Source of the DNA: Bacillus sp. FJAT-45350
GTDB taxonomy: Bacteria > Bacillota > Bacilli > Bacillales > NISU01
Length of the DNA stretch: 64,000 nt
Direction: 5' to 3'
Assembly (NCBI RefSeq): GCF_002335805.1
Contig: NZ_NISU01000001.1
Span: 2,612,079 to 2,676,078, forward strand
Made by a program: the position numbers and the translations under genes. Each line of letters begins with the position of its first letter. The first letter of the stretch is position 1. The notes under the pieces are model-generated. The model made no database searches. It had not been told where the DNA came from and worked only from the letters and a program-made list of their open reading frames with translations. Shown here piece after piece: positions 54,308 through 63,990 of this stretch.

Positions 54308-57058
54308 TCAACCTGTATTCAAAACCCCTGCTGCAATTCCACTGATCGTTAATAATACTTCTGTTAATAATTCCTCATCTTTATGTTCAGCGTCTCGCAG
54401 CATTTGTATCATTTCTACTTGAAGAAAGTTAAGCGGATCCACATATGGATTTCTTAATTTTACAGATTCTTGAATGTTAGGTGTGTTATCTAACAATTCT
54501 TCATTTCCAGTAATTTGTAATAGCAAATCCTTTGTTCTATTATATTCCTCGGTTATGTCATTAAAGATACGTTCACTGACGCTACTGTCTTGCACTAAGC
54601 TCGTGTACTCTTTAGCAATTAATAGATCAGCTTTCATTAACGCCATCTGAAGGTTATCAATTGTAGAATGAAAGAATGGCCACTTTTCGTACATCGTTTG
54701 CAGTAGCTTGAGATTTCCATCATTTTTAGAAATAAAGGACTCTAATCCTGTACCTGCAGCATACCAAGCAGGAATAAGCTGTCTACTTTGTGTCCAAGCA
54801 AACACCCATGGAATCGCACGTAAATTTTCAAAGGAATGACTATTTTTACGACTCATAGGTCGAGAGCCAATATTTAATGCTCCTAATTCCCCTAATGGTG
54901 TTGCTTGATTAAAGTAAGTTAAAAAGTCTGGGTCCGCGAAAACAAGCGATTGATACTTTTTCAAAGCAGATTTCGAAATATCCTCCATTGCTTCTTCCCA
55001 TTTCTTTTCGCGATTATGACCAAGCTCTGACCGTTTTGAAATTTTCGCTGAACCTTCAAGTATCGCGGACGATGCCTGTTCTAGACTACGATACGCTATA
55101 TCTTCAAGCAGATAACGATTTGCTAGAACTTCTCCTTGTTCAGTTATTTTTACTCCATCACCAAGTGTTTCTGCTGGTTGAGATAAAATACTTCTGTTTA
55201 TCGGACCACCACCACGCCCTAATGAACCTCCTCGACCATGGAAAAACTTCAAACCAATTTGAAAGTCTTTTGCCATATTATGAATTTCTTGTTGAGCTTT
55301 AAAGAGCTTCCAATTTGCGGTTAAAGTCCCCCCATCTTTACTACCATCAGAGTAACCAAGCATTATCTCTTGTTTGTTTCCACGCTCATGTAAATGTTTG
55401 CGGTAAACCTCTAGTTTAAAGAGCTTTTGCATTATATCAGGTGCTGCTGTTAAATCACCTATCGTCTCAAATAACGGAGCTACATGGAGATGACTTTCCA
55501 CTTCTCCGTTTGAATGTAGTCGGTAAATTCCCGCTTCCTTCGCTAAAACTAGCACTTCTAATAAATCACTTGCAGATTGAGACATGCTGACAAGATAGAC
55601 TTCAATTGACCGCTTTCCAAACTCTGTATGTGCTCTTTTAATCATTTGAAAACAATTAATTAGCTCTTGTGTATCTTCAGAGTAATCCTCGTTCGGTAAA
55701 AGAATCGGTCTAGGATCTTTGAGAACCTCTTCTAGAGCAGCGACCTTTTCCTCTTCAGGAAGAGATGCATAATCATCTGTAATTTTTACAGCTTTTAAGA
55801 TTTCAGAAATCGCTGATTCATGCTCTCCGCTATGATTTCGGATATCTAATGTTGCTAAATGGAAGCCGAACAATTGAACTTGACGAATTAATTTACGAAT
55901 AGTTTTAAGTCTATGGTGTGAAGGTTGATGCTTGTCTACACTTTCCTTTATCAATAATAAATCATTGAGTAATTCCTCGGAATTTTTATAGCCAACTTCA
56001 GTTCTTCCAACATTCTTTATTCGCTTCAACACAATCGCAAACATTCTTCTATACAGCTCTGTTTTAATTGGCCATACTTCATTTGGTTTTAAATACGCCT
56101 TTTCACCTTCTAGAACTGACTTCTCAAGTTTCTCACTAATTGATACGCGAGTAACAGAATGGCTAAATCTTTTCATTAACTCAGTGATAAGATTTTCATA
56201 TTTTTTTAATACTAGCTTCCTCTGCTTATGTAATGTCTCCCACGTAACATCATGTGTCACATTTGGGTTACCATCTCTATCTCCACCAATCCAAGAACCA
56301 AAACGAAGAAAATTCGGTACGTTCCATTCTGTAGCAGGATAATATTCATCAAGCTGTTCTTCTAACTCTTGATGAATCGTCGGTAACACATCAAATAACG
56401 TTTCGTCAAAATAGTAAAGACCATATTTCACTTCATCGGCTACGGTTGGCTTTCTCTGTCGTAGTTCGTCCGTTTGCCATAAAACAGTTACTTCATTATA
56501 TAAGCTTTCATCTAGATTTTTCTTTTCCTTTTTTGTTAAAAGAGGGTTATCAAACTGACGTAAAATAATAGAAATTCTCTTTTGTGTTTCTAGAACCGTA
56601 CGCTTTGTCGCCTCAGTTGGATGTGCAGTAATCACTAGTTCAAGTGATAAATCATTCAACACTTGTTGAAGTACTTCTCCTGAAACTTGATTCTCTTTTA
56701 TTGAATTTAACGCACTTTCAATCGAAAAAGGCTGCACTACTCCATCACCCTGTAGCTGATATTCACGACGTCGTCGCATACGATGGTTTTGTTCTGCAAT
56801 ATTAATAAGGTGGAAATAGATTGAAAATGCTCGAATAACCTGTTGTCGAACTGGTGGCTTTAGCTCTTTTATCTCTTCTTTTAATTGCTTATACGTTTCT
56901 TCTTGATATTCTTCTCTTAACGATATCGTTATTTTTCTTATAGATTCAACTTTTTCAAGAAGTGAAGACCCACCATGATGAACAAGAATTTCACCTAGAA
57001 TGTTACCTAGCTTTTTCACATCATTTCGTAATTGGGAACGCTGGTCTGTTACGATCAT
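54308..57058 (-). CDS. ppc: Phosphoenolpyruvate carboxylase
   Basis: 916 residues, full length. It makes oxaloacetate from PEP and bicarbonate. Catalytic motifs are VITAHPTEATKRTV (His), MLGYSDGSKDGGTLTANW (Lys), FFHGRGGSLGRGGGP (Arg and glycine loop), and the C-terminal SGIAAGVLNTG. AAGGTGAT precedes the ATG. Monocistronic. Some Bacillaceae use this enzyme for refilling the TCA cycle instead of, or beside, pyruvate carboxylase; together with malate synthase G it adds four-carbon acids. Confidence 0.96.
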   Translation of the reverse strand: MIVTDQRSQLRNDVKKLGNILGEILVHHGGSSLLEKVESIRKITISLREEYQEETYKQLKEEIKELKPPVRQQVIRAFSIYFHLINIAEQNHRMRRRREYQLQGDGVVQPFSIESALNSIKENQVSGEVLQQVLNDLSLELVITAHPTEATKRTVLETQKRISIILRQFDNPLLTKKEKKNLDESLYNEVTVLWQTDELRQRKPTVADEVKYGLYYFDETLFDVLPTIHQELEEQLDEYYPATEWNVPNFLRFGSWIGGDRDGNPNVTHDVTWETLHKQRKLVLKKYENLITELMKRFSHSVTRVSISEKLEKSVLEGEKAYLKPNEVWPIKTELYRRMFAIVLKRIKNVGRTEVGYKNSEELLNDLLLIKESVDKHQPSHHRLKTIRKLIRQVQLFGFHLATLDIRNHSGEHESAISEILKAVKITDDYASLPEEEKVAALEEVLKDPRPILLPNEDYSEDTQELINCFQMIKRAHTEFGKRSIEVYLVSMSQSASDLLEVLVLAKEAGIYRLHSNGEVESHLHVAPLFETIGDLTAAPDIMQKLFKLEVYRKHLHERGNKQEIMLGYSDGSKDGGTLTANWKLFKAQQEIHNMAKDFQIGLKFFHGRGGSLGRGGGPINRSILSQPAETLGDGVKITEQGEVLANRYLLEDIAYRSLEQASSAILEGSAKISKRSELGHNREKKWEEAMEDISKSALKKYQSLVFADPDFLTYFNQATPLGELGALNIGSRPMSRKNSHSFENLRAIPWVFAWTQSRQLIPAWYAAGTGLESFISKNDGNLKLLQTMYEKWPFFHSTIDNLQMALMKADLLIAKEYTSLVQDSSVSERIFNDITEEYNRTKDLLLQITGNEELLDNTPNIQESVKLRNPYVDPLNFLQVEMIQMLRDAEHKDEELLTEVLLTISGIAAGVLNTG

Positions 57059-57123
57059 ACCATCACCTTACTTCCTATAATTGTTAAATCCATTTTAACA
57101 CAACGGATCGGTATTAATGTAAC

Positions 57124-57169
57124 AAAAGGCTGTTCAAAAAAGATGAAACACTTTTTTAAACAGCCTTTT
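57124..57169 (-). terminator. Terminator of the SNF2 helicase gene
   Basis: Arms AAAAGGCTGTT / AACAGCCTTTT, with inner AAAAAAG/CTTTTTT pairing; on the minus strand TTTTGTTACATT follows. Confidence 0.8.
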
Positions 57170-57177
57170 CCATTCCA

Positions 57178-60100
57178 TTAAATCGATAATATTTCACGAA
57201 TGTCCTTTTCTGATAAGGAAGACAGAGAAGCTTCACCGCTTTGGATGACATTATCGAATAGAGCTTTTTTCTTTTCTTGAAGTTGCATAATTTTTTCTTC
57301 AATCGTCCCTTTTGTCACGAATTTTACAACCTGAACAACGTTTTTTTGTCCAAGCCGATGTGCTCGATCAGCAGCTTGCTGTTCTACTGCCGGATTCCAC
57401 CACAAGTCATACAGAACTACTGTATCAGCACCAGTTAGGTTTAATCCAGTCCCACCAGCTTTAAGTGATATAAGGAAGACCGTCTCTGTTCCTTCATTAA
57501 AATCATCAACCATGTTGAGTCTGTCTTTCACAGGTGTATTTCCATCTAAATAAAAACATTCCATTCCCTTTTCTGCTAAAATATCTCTAATTATCTCTAG
57601 CATACTTGTAAACTGTGAGAAAACGAGAACACGACGCTTGTTTTCATGACAATCCTGTAAAAATTCTAACAACTCATTTAATTTTCCGGACTCTCCTTGA
57701 TAGTTTTCAAGGAAAAGAGAGGGGTGACAACAGAGTTGTCGTAATCGAGTGAGTCCTGCGAGAATTTTAATTCGACTCTTATCAAAGCCTTCAGAACTTA
57801 GCTGAGAGAGTGCCTCTTGCTGAATTCTCTGTAAGTAGCCTACATAAAGCTCTCGTTGGTCTTTTGTTAATTCAGTAATTCTTGTTGTTTCAATCTTTTC
57901 TGGAAGTTCTTTTAACACTTCTTTCTTCGTTCGCCTTAAAATAAATGGCATAATTCTCTTTCTAATCATTTTTTCAGATAAGTTATTAAATGCCTTCTTA
58001 CTATTGAAGAAGCCTGGCATAATAACAGAAAACAACGAGTATAACTCATCTATTCGGTTTTCAATTGGTGTACCACTTAGAGCAAATTTCGTATCGGCTC
58101 TTATTGTCCTTACGGCTTTGTATGTTAACGAAGCAGAGTTCTTTAATGCTTGTGCTTCATCTAATATTAATCCCGAAAAATGTATATCCTCAAACTGCTC
58201 ATAATCCCTTCTTAGTAAAGGATAAGAAGTAATAAAGATATCATAACTATCTATTTCAGTTAATTTTTTCTCTCGTTCGGCTTTCTTGCCATCAATAATT
58301 GAGACAGTTAATTCTGGAGCAAATTTATCTAATTCTTTCTCCCAATTATAAATCAGCGAAGCAGGTGCTACTACAAGAAATGGTGGTCGCTTTTGGTCTT
58401 TCATACGTTCAGATAGCATGAATGTAATAGTCTGTAACGTTTTACCAAGTCCCATATCATCAGCTAATACGCCACCAAAGCCGTATCGAGCAAGTGAGGT
58501 AAACCAATTAAATCCTCGCTCTTGGTAGTCCCGAACTACATCTGCCAAAGTCGATGGTACTTCTTCGTCAATGGTATCTGGGTTCGAAATCATTTGAATC
58601 AGCTTTTTAAAGTCTTTACTCTTTTTCACCTTTTCTTTATCATTGAATAGTCCATCAAGCTGAAATGCTGTATGTGAAGGCAGTTTCACCTTACCATCAA
58701 CCATATCTTTCGCTTTTAGATTACTCATTTCTATGAGTCCTTCTATATTCTCCCACTCACTAGATTCTAATGGTAGGATAGCTCCATTATTTAACTTATG
58801 ATATTTCTTCTTTTCAATTAACGAACGAAACACATTCACTAGCTCATCTTTTTCTATATCACCTGTTTCAAAGCCAATCTCAAGTAAGTTTCCTTCACTA
58901 AAGTCAATCGTTACTTTTGGAGCTTGGTTAACGTCAACATACAAATTTTTTACTGAGTTTGTCATATAAATATTCGTCAAGTCTGAAAGCTTGGGCAAAT
59001 AGTGATAAAGAAAAGAATGATACTCCTCGTCACCTTCAATGAAGAAATCCGTTCCATTATAATAGAAAGGAACCTCTTCTATTATAGCCAACACATTTCC
59101 TTCCTTTTCCATATTACGTACAATGATTTTCTCTTGTTTCTCTTCTGTAGATTCATCCAATGGGTTAATCTCACGCTCACCATAAGCAAATATTACCTTC
59201 GCAAGCATTCTATCTTCCTCGATATCTAAGTAAACAGAAGCATTCAAAGGCTCCTCTACAAAATCCTCACGAATCGAGTCATCAACCTCCAACAACTCAT
59301 ACCCTTTAAGTATAGGAAAAACTGTACCGGATAGCTTTTCAATATCATTTCTTGATAAAACTAACTGACCGTCTACTTGCTTCATCATGTCATGAATAAC
59401 GAAAAGGTGATTTTTTTGTTCATCATTTAAATGATAAAACCGCTCACCGAAGTACACATAATTTGATTGCGGAATTTGTATCAACGAATCATAATGCTCT
59501 GAATAACGAAATTGATAGCTCTGACCTTCCTTCTCAACTGAGAAAGCCCCTGGGAATCGATTCTCAACTACTGAAAGTGGAACTTCCCCAACTATGCTAT
59601 TTTCTATTACAACATCATCACATGCAGTGACACGTTGTAAGAAGCGTTGATTAACAATTGAAGGTATCGACATCACTCTACCATTCGCTGAAGGTCGATA
59701 ATAAAAATTATCCCTATGGGCAGTGTCGTCATTTTGGATAATGTCTAGCAACAATTGAATTAACCGATAATCTGCTTCTTTAAATTTATGCTGAGTTAAA
59801 TCAAGTGTAAACTTTGAGGTAAAACGATGTAGGTTTCCTTTCCCAATACTCTCAAGCACTTGCTTAATATCCTTCACTACATATAGTCTTTCAACCCCTA
59901 CTTTCATTTCAATAGATAACTTAGCAGTGTTGCTCATAAAGTGAGGCCCTTCAACTCTTAGTATGAATTTGACGCCTAGTTCTTTTTTAACCTCTGGGAA
60001 AGATGCTTGTTGGGTAAAATAAGCAATTAAGTCATTTGCCACCTTCTCATTTTCATTCGACACCTGTGGTCCCATTAACATGGGAGAGTCATAGTTATTA

Positions 60101-60378
60101 AGGGAATAAAACATTGCGGCAATATGTTTACAGGGGTCATTGTACTGATGGAAATACGGACATTCACAACCAGCAGAAAGAAACTCACCATCCATATCAA
60201 AGAGTACTTCTGTCGTATACACTCTACTACCTTTAACTTTTCCAGTTACTTCTACTACCTCATCTAAAAGTTCAGTACCAACAATTCGGACACGATTTTG
60301 TTCATAATATAGTTTGCCCCTTCTTGCTATATGGGGTTCGCACAATTCTTGAATTAGCTCTTTAGAAACTTGATTCAT
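57178..60378 (-). CDS. SWIM zinc-finger SNF2-family helicase
   Basis: 1066 residues from the ATG at 60378 (GGAG upstream). The N-terminal SWIM finger is CECPYFHQYNDPCKHIA (about residues 68-85), followed by a large SNF2-associated bacterial region and a C-terminal Swi2/Snf2 ATPase (about 620-1066): DDMGLGKTLQT (Walker A), LDEAQALKN (DEAQ-type box), SGTPIENR, and QAADRAHRLGQKN (motif VI). It is a DNA translocase-type protein; its cell role in Bacillus is unknown. No methylase or nuclease gene is adjacent, so a defence role (DISARM/BREX-like) is not indicated. Confidence 0.93.
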   Translation of the reverse strand: MNQVSKELIQELCEPHIARRGKLYYEQNRVRIVGTELLDEVVEVTGKVKGSRVYTTEVLFDMDGEFLSAGCECPYFHQYNDPCKHIAAMFYSLNNYDSPMLMGPQVSNENEKVANDLIAYFTQQASFPEVKKELGVKFILRVEGPHFMSNTAKLSIEMKVGVERLYVVKDIKQVLESIGKGNLHRFTSKFTLDLTQHKFKEADYRLIQLLLDIIQNDDTAHRDNFYYRPSANGRVMSIPSIVNQRFLQRVTACDDVVIENSIVGEVPLSVVENRFPGAFSVEKEGQSYQFRYSEHYDSLIQIPQSNYVYFGERFYHLNDEQKNHLFVIHDMMKQVDGQLVLSRNDIEKLSGTVFPILKGYELLEVDDSIREDFVEEPLNASVYLDIEEDRMLAKVIFAYGEREINPLDESTEEKQEKIIVRNMEKEGNVLAIIEEVPFYYNGTDFFIEGDEEYHSFLYHYLPKLSDLTNIYMTNSVKNLYVDVNQAPKVTIDFSEGNLLEIGFETGDIEKDELVNVFRSLIEKKKYHKLNNGAILPLESSEWENIEGLIEMSNLKAKDMVDGKVKLPSHTAFQLDGLFNDKEKVKKSKDFKKLIQMISNPDTIDEEVPSTLADVVRDYQERGFNWFTSLARYGFGGVLADDMGLGKTLQTITFMLSERMKDQKRPPFLVVAPASLIYNWEKELDKFAPELTVSIIDGKKAEREKKLTEIDSYDIFITSYPLLRRDYEQFEDIHFSGLILDEAQALKNSASLTYKAVRTIRADTKFALSGTPIENRIDELYSLFSVIMPGFFNSKKAFNNLSEKMIRKRIMPFILRRTKKEVLKELPEKIETTRITELTKDQRELYVGYLQRIQQEALSQLSSEGFDKSRIKILAGLTRLRQLCCHPSLFLENYQGESGKLNELLEFLQDCHENKRRVLVFSQFTSMLEIIRDILAEKGMECFYLDGNTPVKDRLNMVDDFNEGTETVFLISLKAGGTGLNLTGADTVVLYDLWWNPAVEQQAADRAHRLGQKNVVQVVKFVTKGTIEEKIMQLQEKKKALFDNVIQSGEASLSSLSEKDIREILSI

Positions 60379-60481
60379 ACCCAACTCCAATCGCTCAATA
60401 TGACTTATAATCATAGTTTAAACGGAAAGTTCATTATATTCTAGATTAATAATTATAAAATTAGACAGCGTTCTACTAAAA

Positions 60482-60520
60482 AACCTACCAACAGTTTGAA
60501 TGAAAAATTGTTGGTAGGTT
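60482..60520 (-). terminator. Terminator of the luciferase-like oxidoreductase gene
   Basis: Twelve-base perfect arms AACCTACCAACA / TGTTGGTAGGTT with TTTTTTAG after it on the minus strand. Confidence 0.9.
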
Positions 60521-60554
60521 CCACTATACAATATATGAACTAACTGTTATCTCC

Positions 60555-61610
60555 TTACTCGTTTGTTTCCTGTTCCCACTTAGAAATTTCCTCTCTTACT
60601 CGAGGCGCCACTTCTGTCCCTAATAATTCTATTGACTTCATAACGTCCTCATGAGGCATTGTACCAACAGGGCAATGAAGCATAAAACGAGTGATTCCTA
60701 CATTTTTACGTAGATGAATAATTTTCTCTGCTACTGTTTTTGAATCTCCTACATATAGAGCCCCTTCAAAACTTCTTGCAGCGTCAAAGCTCGACCGGTC
60801 ATAATGCCCCCAACCTCTCTCACGCCCAATCACATTCATTACATGCTGAGTAGATGGGAAGAACTTATCGGCAGCTGTCTCTGTGTCCTCTGCAACAAAG
60901 CCATGGGAATGCGACGCAATTGGTAATTTGGAAATGTCATGTCCAGCTCTCTCAGCCGACCTTTTATAAAGCTCTACAAGTGGGGCAAACTGAAGCGGGC
61001 TTCCGCCAATAATTGCCAAAACCAGTGGCAACCCTAGTTTCCCTGCACGAATAACAGATTCCATATTCCCACCGCTGCCAATCCATACTGGGAGTGGGTC
61101 TTGAACAGGACGAGGATATACACCTCGGTTTTGAATCGCAGGACGGTGTCCACCTTTCCATGTAACTTTTTCAGTTTCACGTAGCTTTAACAGTAGTTCC
61201 AATTTCTCATCGAACAGTTCATTGTAATCTTGTAAATCGTATCCAAACAATGGAAAAGACTCGATAAAAGAACCTCTCCCTGCCATAATCTCTGCCCGAC
61301 CATTAGAAATAGCATCAACAGTCGAAAAATCTTGGAATACACGTACTGGATCAGCAGAGGAAAGAACTGTTACTGCACTTGTTAATCTTATCTTTTTTGT
61401 TTGTGCTGCAGCTGCTGCTAGAATAACTGCCGGTGCAGATGCTGCAAAGTCTTCTCGATGATGCTCCCCGACACCAAAGACATCCAAACCTACTTTATCA
61501 GCAAGAACAATTTCTTCAACAACGTCACGTATTCGCTTTGCATGACTAATTACTTCACCTGTTTTCGGATCTGGGGTTGTTTCAACGAAGGTGCTTAATC
61601 CTATTTCCAT
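60555..61610 (-). CDS. LLM class flavin-dependent oxidoreductase
   Basis: 351 residues from the ATG at 61610, 9 bases after GGGAGG. Luciferase-like TIM barrel: MEIGLSTFVETTPDP at the start, DVFGVGEHHREDFAASAPA (flavin-pocket His pair), TSAVTVLSSADPVRVFQDFS, and GRAEIMAGRGSFIESFPLFG. Such proteins use FMN or F420 to oxidise small molecules; the substrate cannot be read from sequence. Monocistronic with its own terminator. The gene is divided from the small membrane-protein gene upstream by about 190 bp. Confidence 0.9.
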   Translation of the reverse strand: MEIGLSTFVETTPDPKTGEVISHAKRIRDVVEEIVLADKVGLDVFGVGEHHREDFAASAPAVILAAAAAQTKKIRLTSAVTVLSSADPVRVFQDFSTVDAISNGRAEIMAGRGSFIESFPLFGYDLQDYNELFDEKLELLLKLRETEKVTWKGGHRPAIQNRGVYPRPVQDPLPVWIGSGGNMESVIRAGKLGLPLVLAIIGGSPLQFAPLVELYKRSAERAGHDISKLPIASHSHGFVAEDTETAADKFFPSTQHVMNVIGRERGWGHYDRSSFDAARSFEGALYVGDSKTVAEKIIHLRKNVGITRFMLHCPVGTMPHEDVMKSIELLGTEVAPRVREEISKWEQETNE

Positions 61611-61755
61611 AATAAAGTTCCTCCCATTCAAGTCTCATTTTTGTATTACTTATGTATATATTATTTTGGAGGTTTGTGTTTTGGAATGCAAGCTTTTATG
61701 ATTGTTGAAATTTCCATGAGGACCACTAATGATTTGAATATAAAATACTCAACTC

Positions 61756-61787
61756 CAAAAAGGCGACCGCTTTAATTGAGCGATCGC
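61756..61787 (-). terminator. Terminator after the 51-residue membrane protein gene
   Basis: Minus strand GCGATCGCT / AGCGGTCGC stem (one G-U pair), then CTTTTTGG, 10 bp after the stop codon. Confidence 0.75.
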
Positions 61788-61796
61788 AACTGAGTA

Positions 61797-61952
61797 CTAT
61801 AATAAAAAAGATAAAGTAAATATTACAACAGATAGATAAAAAAGAATCTCAAACCAAGGTTTTCGGTGACTGTTAATTAAGGTAATCGCCTTATAACCAC
61901 ACCTAGCAATAATTATAATCAGTGCAAGCTGAATAAGTACTGTAGGAATCAT
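61797..61952 (-). CDS. Small two-helix membrane protein, 51 residues
   Basis: ATG at 61952 with TAGGAGGG seven bases before, stop TAG at 61797, then the terminator at 61756. The product has two membrane helices, MIPTVLIQLALIIIIARCGY and EILFYLSVVIFTLSFLL, joined by a basic loop (KAITLINSHRKPW). It carries no recognised domain. The strong ribosome site and its own terminator make it a real gene; function unknown. Confidence 0.72.
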   Translation of the reverse strand: MIPTVLIQLALIIIIARCGYKAITLINSHRKPWFEILFYLSVVIFTLSFLL

Positions 61953-62122
61953 CAGTTCCCTCCTATTTAGTAAACTTAGTTTCTTTACATGTTTATGTAG
62001 GAAGGGGACATTCCATTAATTATAATTTAAATGTATTATTAAATATTTTAATATTCACTATGAATAAATAAACACCCACTTTTCATTAACTAAATGCAGT
62101 ACTCTAATAACTATAAAATCGA

Positions 62123-62902
62123 CTAATAAAATAATGGCATAAACAATAACTGCATCGAAATATGAGCAAACATATGAGATAAAATTGCATATTCCAATCC
62201 TTTTTTCCAGTATAAGTAGCCAAAGACTAATCCGCCAATTGAATTTAATAATAGACCCCTAATAACGATTGTAGATGTTAACTCTCCGAAAATTAATTCC
62301 GTACCTGGTAAGTGACCAGCAGCAAAAAGTAATGAAGTTAACATAATCGCAAACCAATAAGAATTATCAGAGATTCGTTTCAAAATTTTCAGAATTATCC
62401 ACACGATGAGCGACATTAAAAATAACCGCATTAAAATTTCCTCAAAAACACCGCCGTAAAAAACCCCCGCCAATAAACCTAATAGTGAAAACTCAGGTTT
62501 ATTTTCTGCTAGTATGGGGATTTGATTTTGGAAATAAAATCGATCGGCACCTACAAAAATAAAGCCTAGTAATATACCACTTAAGATTGATAGATAAGTA
62601 GCTTTTTTATTAATGACGACTTTCTCCTTACTGAAAATCGCATCTAAAATGTGTAATGAAAACCCTGTTTTACGAGCTAATTTAATGCCGATAAAACTTA
62701 AAATGAAAGCTGCAATAAATAATTGTAATCCAACAACAATGGATACTAGACTTAGTGCCATTGGTAATGAATTGATAATTTCATCATATTGATGAGGAAT
62801 TGTAGTTTCAAGGACATCCAATTGGTAAGGCAAGACTACAAATCCAGCTATAAAACAAATAGCAGCTAAAAATATTGAAATTTTTAAATCTAATTTTTTC
62901 AC
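62123..62902 (-). CDS. CPBP family intramembrane metalloprotease
   Basis: 259 residues with a GTG start (GAAGAGG upstream) and about seven membrane helices. CPBP motifs are FEEILMRLFL (EExxxR, about residue 155), FAAGHLPG (FxxxH) and a final HMFAHI. The family cleaves within membranes and includes bacteriocin self-immunity proteins and CAAX-type proteases. No bacteriocin gene is near. The upstream region resembles that of the second copy at 63033. Confidence 0.85.
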   Translation of the reverse strand: MKKLDLKISIFLAAICFIAGFVVLPYQLDVLETTIPHQYDEIINSLPMALSLVSIVVGLQLFIAAFILSFIGIKLARKTGFSLHILDAIFSKEKVVINKKATYLSILSGILLGFIFVGADRFYFQNQIPILAENKPEFSLLGLLAGVFYGGVFEEILMRLFLMSLIVWIILKILKRISDNSYWFAIMLTSLLFAAGHLPGTELIFGELTSTIVIRGLLLNSIGGLVFGYLYWKKGLEYAILSHMFAHISMQLLFMPLFY

Positions 62903-62973
62903 TTGATACCTCTTCTCTATTGTTTAACTCAATAAGGATTAAAAGACTTTTACTTCCTTCGTTAAATTAATTA

Positions 62974-63006
62974 CAATTATTTCAAATATATATAATATTT
63001 ACAATC
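62974..63006 (-). repeat. Copy of a 33-bp promoter-region sequence
   Basis: On the plus strand it begins CAATTATTTCAAATATA and ends TATTTACAATC; hand alignment to 63665-63697 gives 29 of 33 identities without gaps. It lies upstream of the CPBP gene at 62902, and the other copy lies upstream of the second CPBP gene. Confidence 0.65.
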
Positions 63007-63032
63007 ATTTTCACACATGGCGTTGAAAAGCA

Positions 63033-63582
63033 TTAGGTTGCATACCCAAATAACAAAAATATAGTAGAGAAAATCACAACATCCTGCATGAAATGAATAA
63101 ACCATGCTGCGGCAAAGCCTTTAGTTTCATACATGCTTCTACACAGATACCATCCAAGAAGACCACTCATGAATACACCGACAATACCACTTGGAGCACC
63201 ATAATAATGAGCAATTCCAAAGAATACCGCTGCTATGAGAACAACATAATTTTTCGGTAAAACCTCTTTAAGTGTTCCTAATATTGCACTTCTATAAATT
63301 ACCCCTTCACAAAATGAATTTGCCAATGCTAATAAGATAATAACAGGAAAGATATTTAATAATTAATTCTCCTAAAATGATCGTAACAAGTATGATGGAA
63401 AATTTCAGAAAAGGTTTAAAGCCTTCTACAAAAAAACAAAATAAACATCCTTCGATTAGAAGGAAAAGCTGTACAAACGATAACCAAACAGGAACATACC
63501 CTAATGTTTCATTTAAAATAATTCTTGGTAATATCGAAACTATTAAAATAATAATAAGTGTGAATACAAACCTTTTGTTCAA
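63033..63582 (-). pseudogene. CPBP family membrane protease, frameshifted
   Basis: It begins at TTG (63582, GGGGGAAGG upstream) with a membrane-helix-rich reading that stops near 63307 after GKFIL. The other frame takes over with NIFPVIILLALANSFCEGVI and continues to 63033. The joined product would be about 183 residues with EGVIYR (the EExxxR motif, second Glu replaced by Gly), FFGIAH and HFMQD. The shift lies near 63355-63370, in the AT-only stretch AATTAATTATTAAATA. Closest in architecture to the intact neighbour at 62123; a tandem duplicate that decayed, or a sequencing error. Confidence 0.78.
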
Positions 63583-63664
63583 ATACCTTCCCCCATTAGA
63601 TTTAAAATTTCACTTTTCCTCATTGCACATAAATTTTTTTTTAGTATTCCGCTTCATTCAACAA

Positions 63665-63697
63665 CAACTATTTCAAATATAGTTAGTATTTACAATC
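63665..63697 (-). repeat. Second copy of the 33-bp promoter-region sequence
   Basis: Partner of 62974-63006. It contains AACTAT...ATAGTT arms, which could be an operator. It lies about 85 bp upstream of the frameshifted CPBP gene. Confidence 0.6.
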
Positions 63698-63744
63698 TAT
63701 TATTCAACAAACGGCGAGCGTTAGTAAAAAAATCTACAACCTTA

Positions 63745-63798
63745 AAGAAGCCAAAGTATGCATTATTTTATTCACTTTAATACAAACTTTGGCTTCTT
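63745..63798. terminator. Hairpin with 13-bp arms
   Basis: Perfect arms AAGAAGCCAAAGT / ACTTTGGCTTCTT with a 28-base loop, in the 418-bp region 63583-64000 that holds no gene I can support. Confidence 0.55.
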
Positions 63799-63839
63799 GT
63801 TATTCTGGAGTGATGTTACATTACATTAGTAAATGTAAT

Positions 63840-63905
63840 GGCGATGTGTGGTAAATTTCTTGGCGAGCAATAGTAAAAAAGATGGCAAGGGTGGTAAAAT
63901 CTTGT
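63840..63905. repeat. Imperfect 22-bp tandem repeat, three units
   Basis: Units at 63840, 63862 and 63884 begin GGCGATGTG, GGCGAGCAA and GGCAAGGGT and share GTAAA in the middle; a fourth, broken unit starts at 63906 (GGCAGTAATCA). A separate copy GGCGAGCGTTAGTAAAAAAA lies at 63713. No spacers, so not a CRISPR. Confidence 0.6.
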
Positions 63906-63960
63906 GGCAGTAATCACCCAATCTAGACCTACTGTTAAAAATCATATTAAACATAAAAAA

Positions 63961-63990
63961 TCCTTACTACCTGCAATATGATAGTAAGGA
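63961..63990. terminator. Hairpin at the window end
   Basis: Perfect arms TCCTTACTA / TAGTAAGGA with A and T tracts on both sides; probably ends a gene beyond the window. Confidence 0.65.

Noticed and set aside
57178..60378. SNF2 helicase as part of a phage-defence island
   Set aside because: Flanking genes are PEP carboxylase and a luciferase-like oxidoreductase; no methylase, nuclease or other defence gene.
62123..63582. Bacteriocin immunity locus
   Set aside because: CPBP proteins can confer immunity, but no precursor peptide, ABC exporter or modification enzyme is visible.
63840..63905. CRISPR array
   Set aside because: Repeat units are contiguous without spacers and there are no cas genes; the same holds for the 7-bp arrays.
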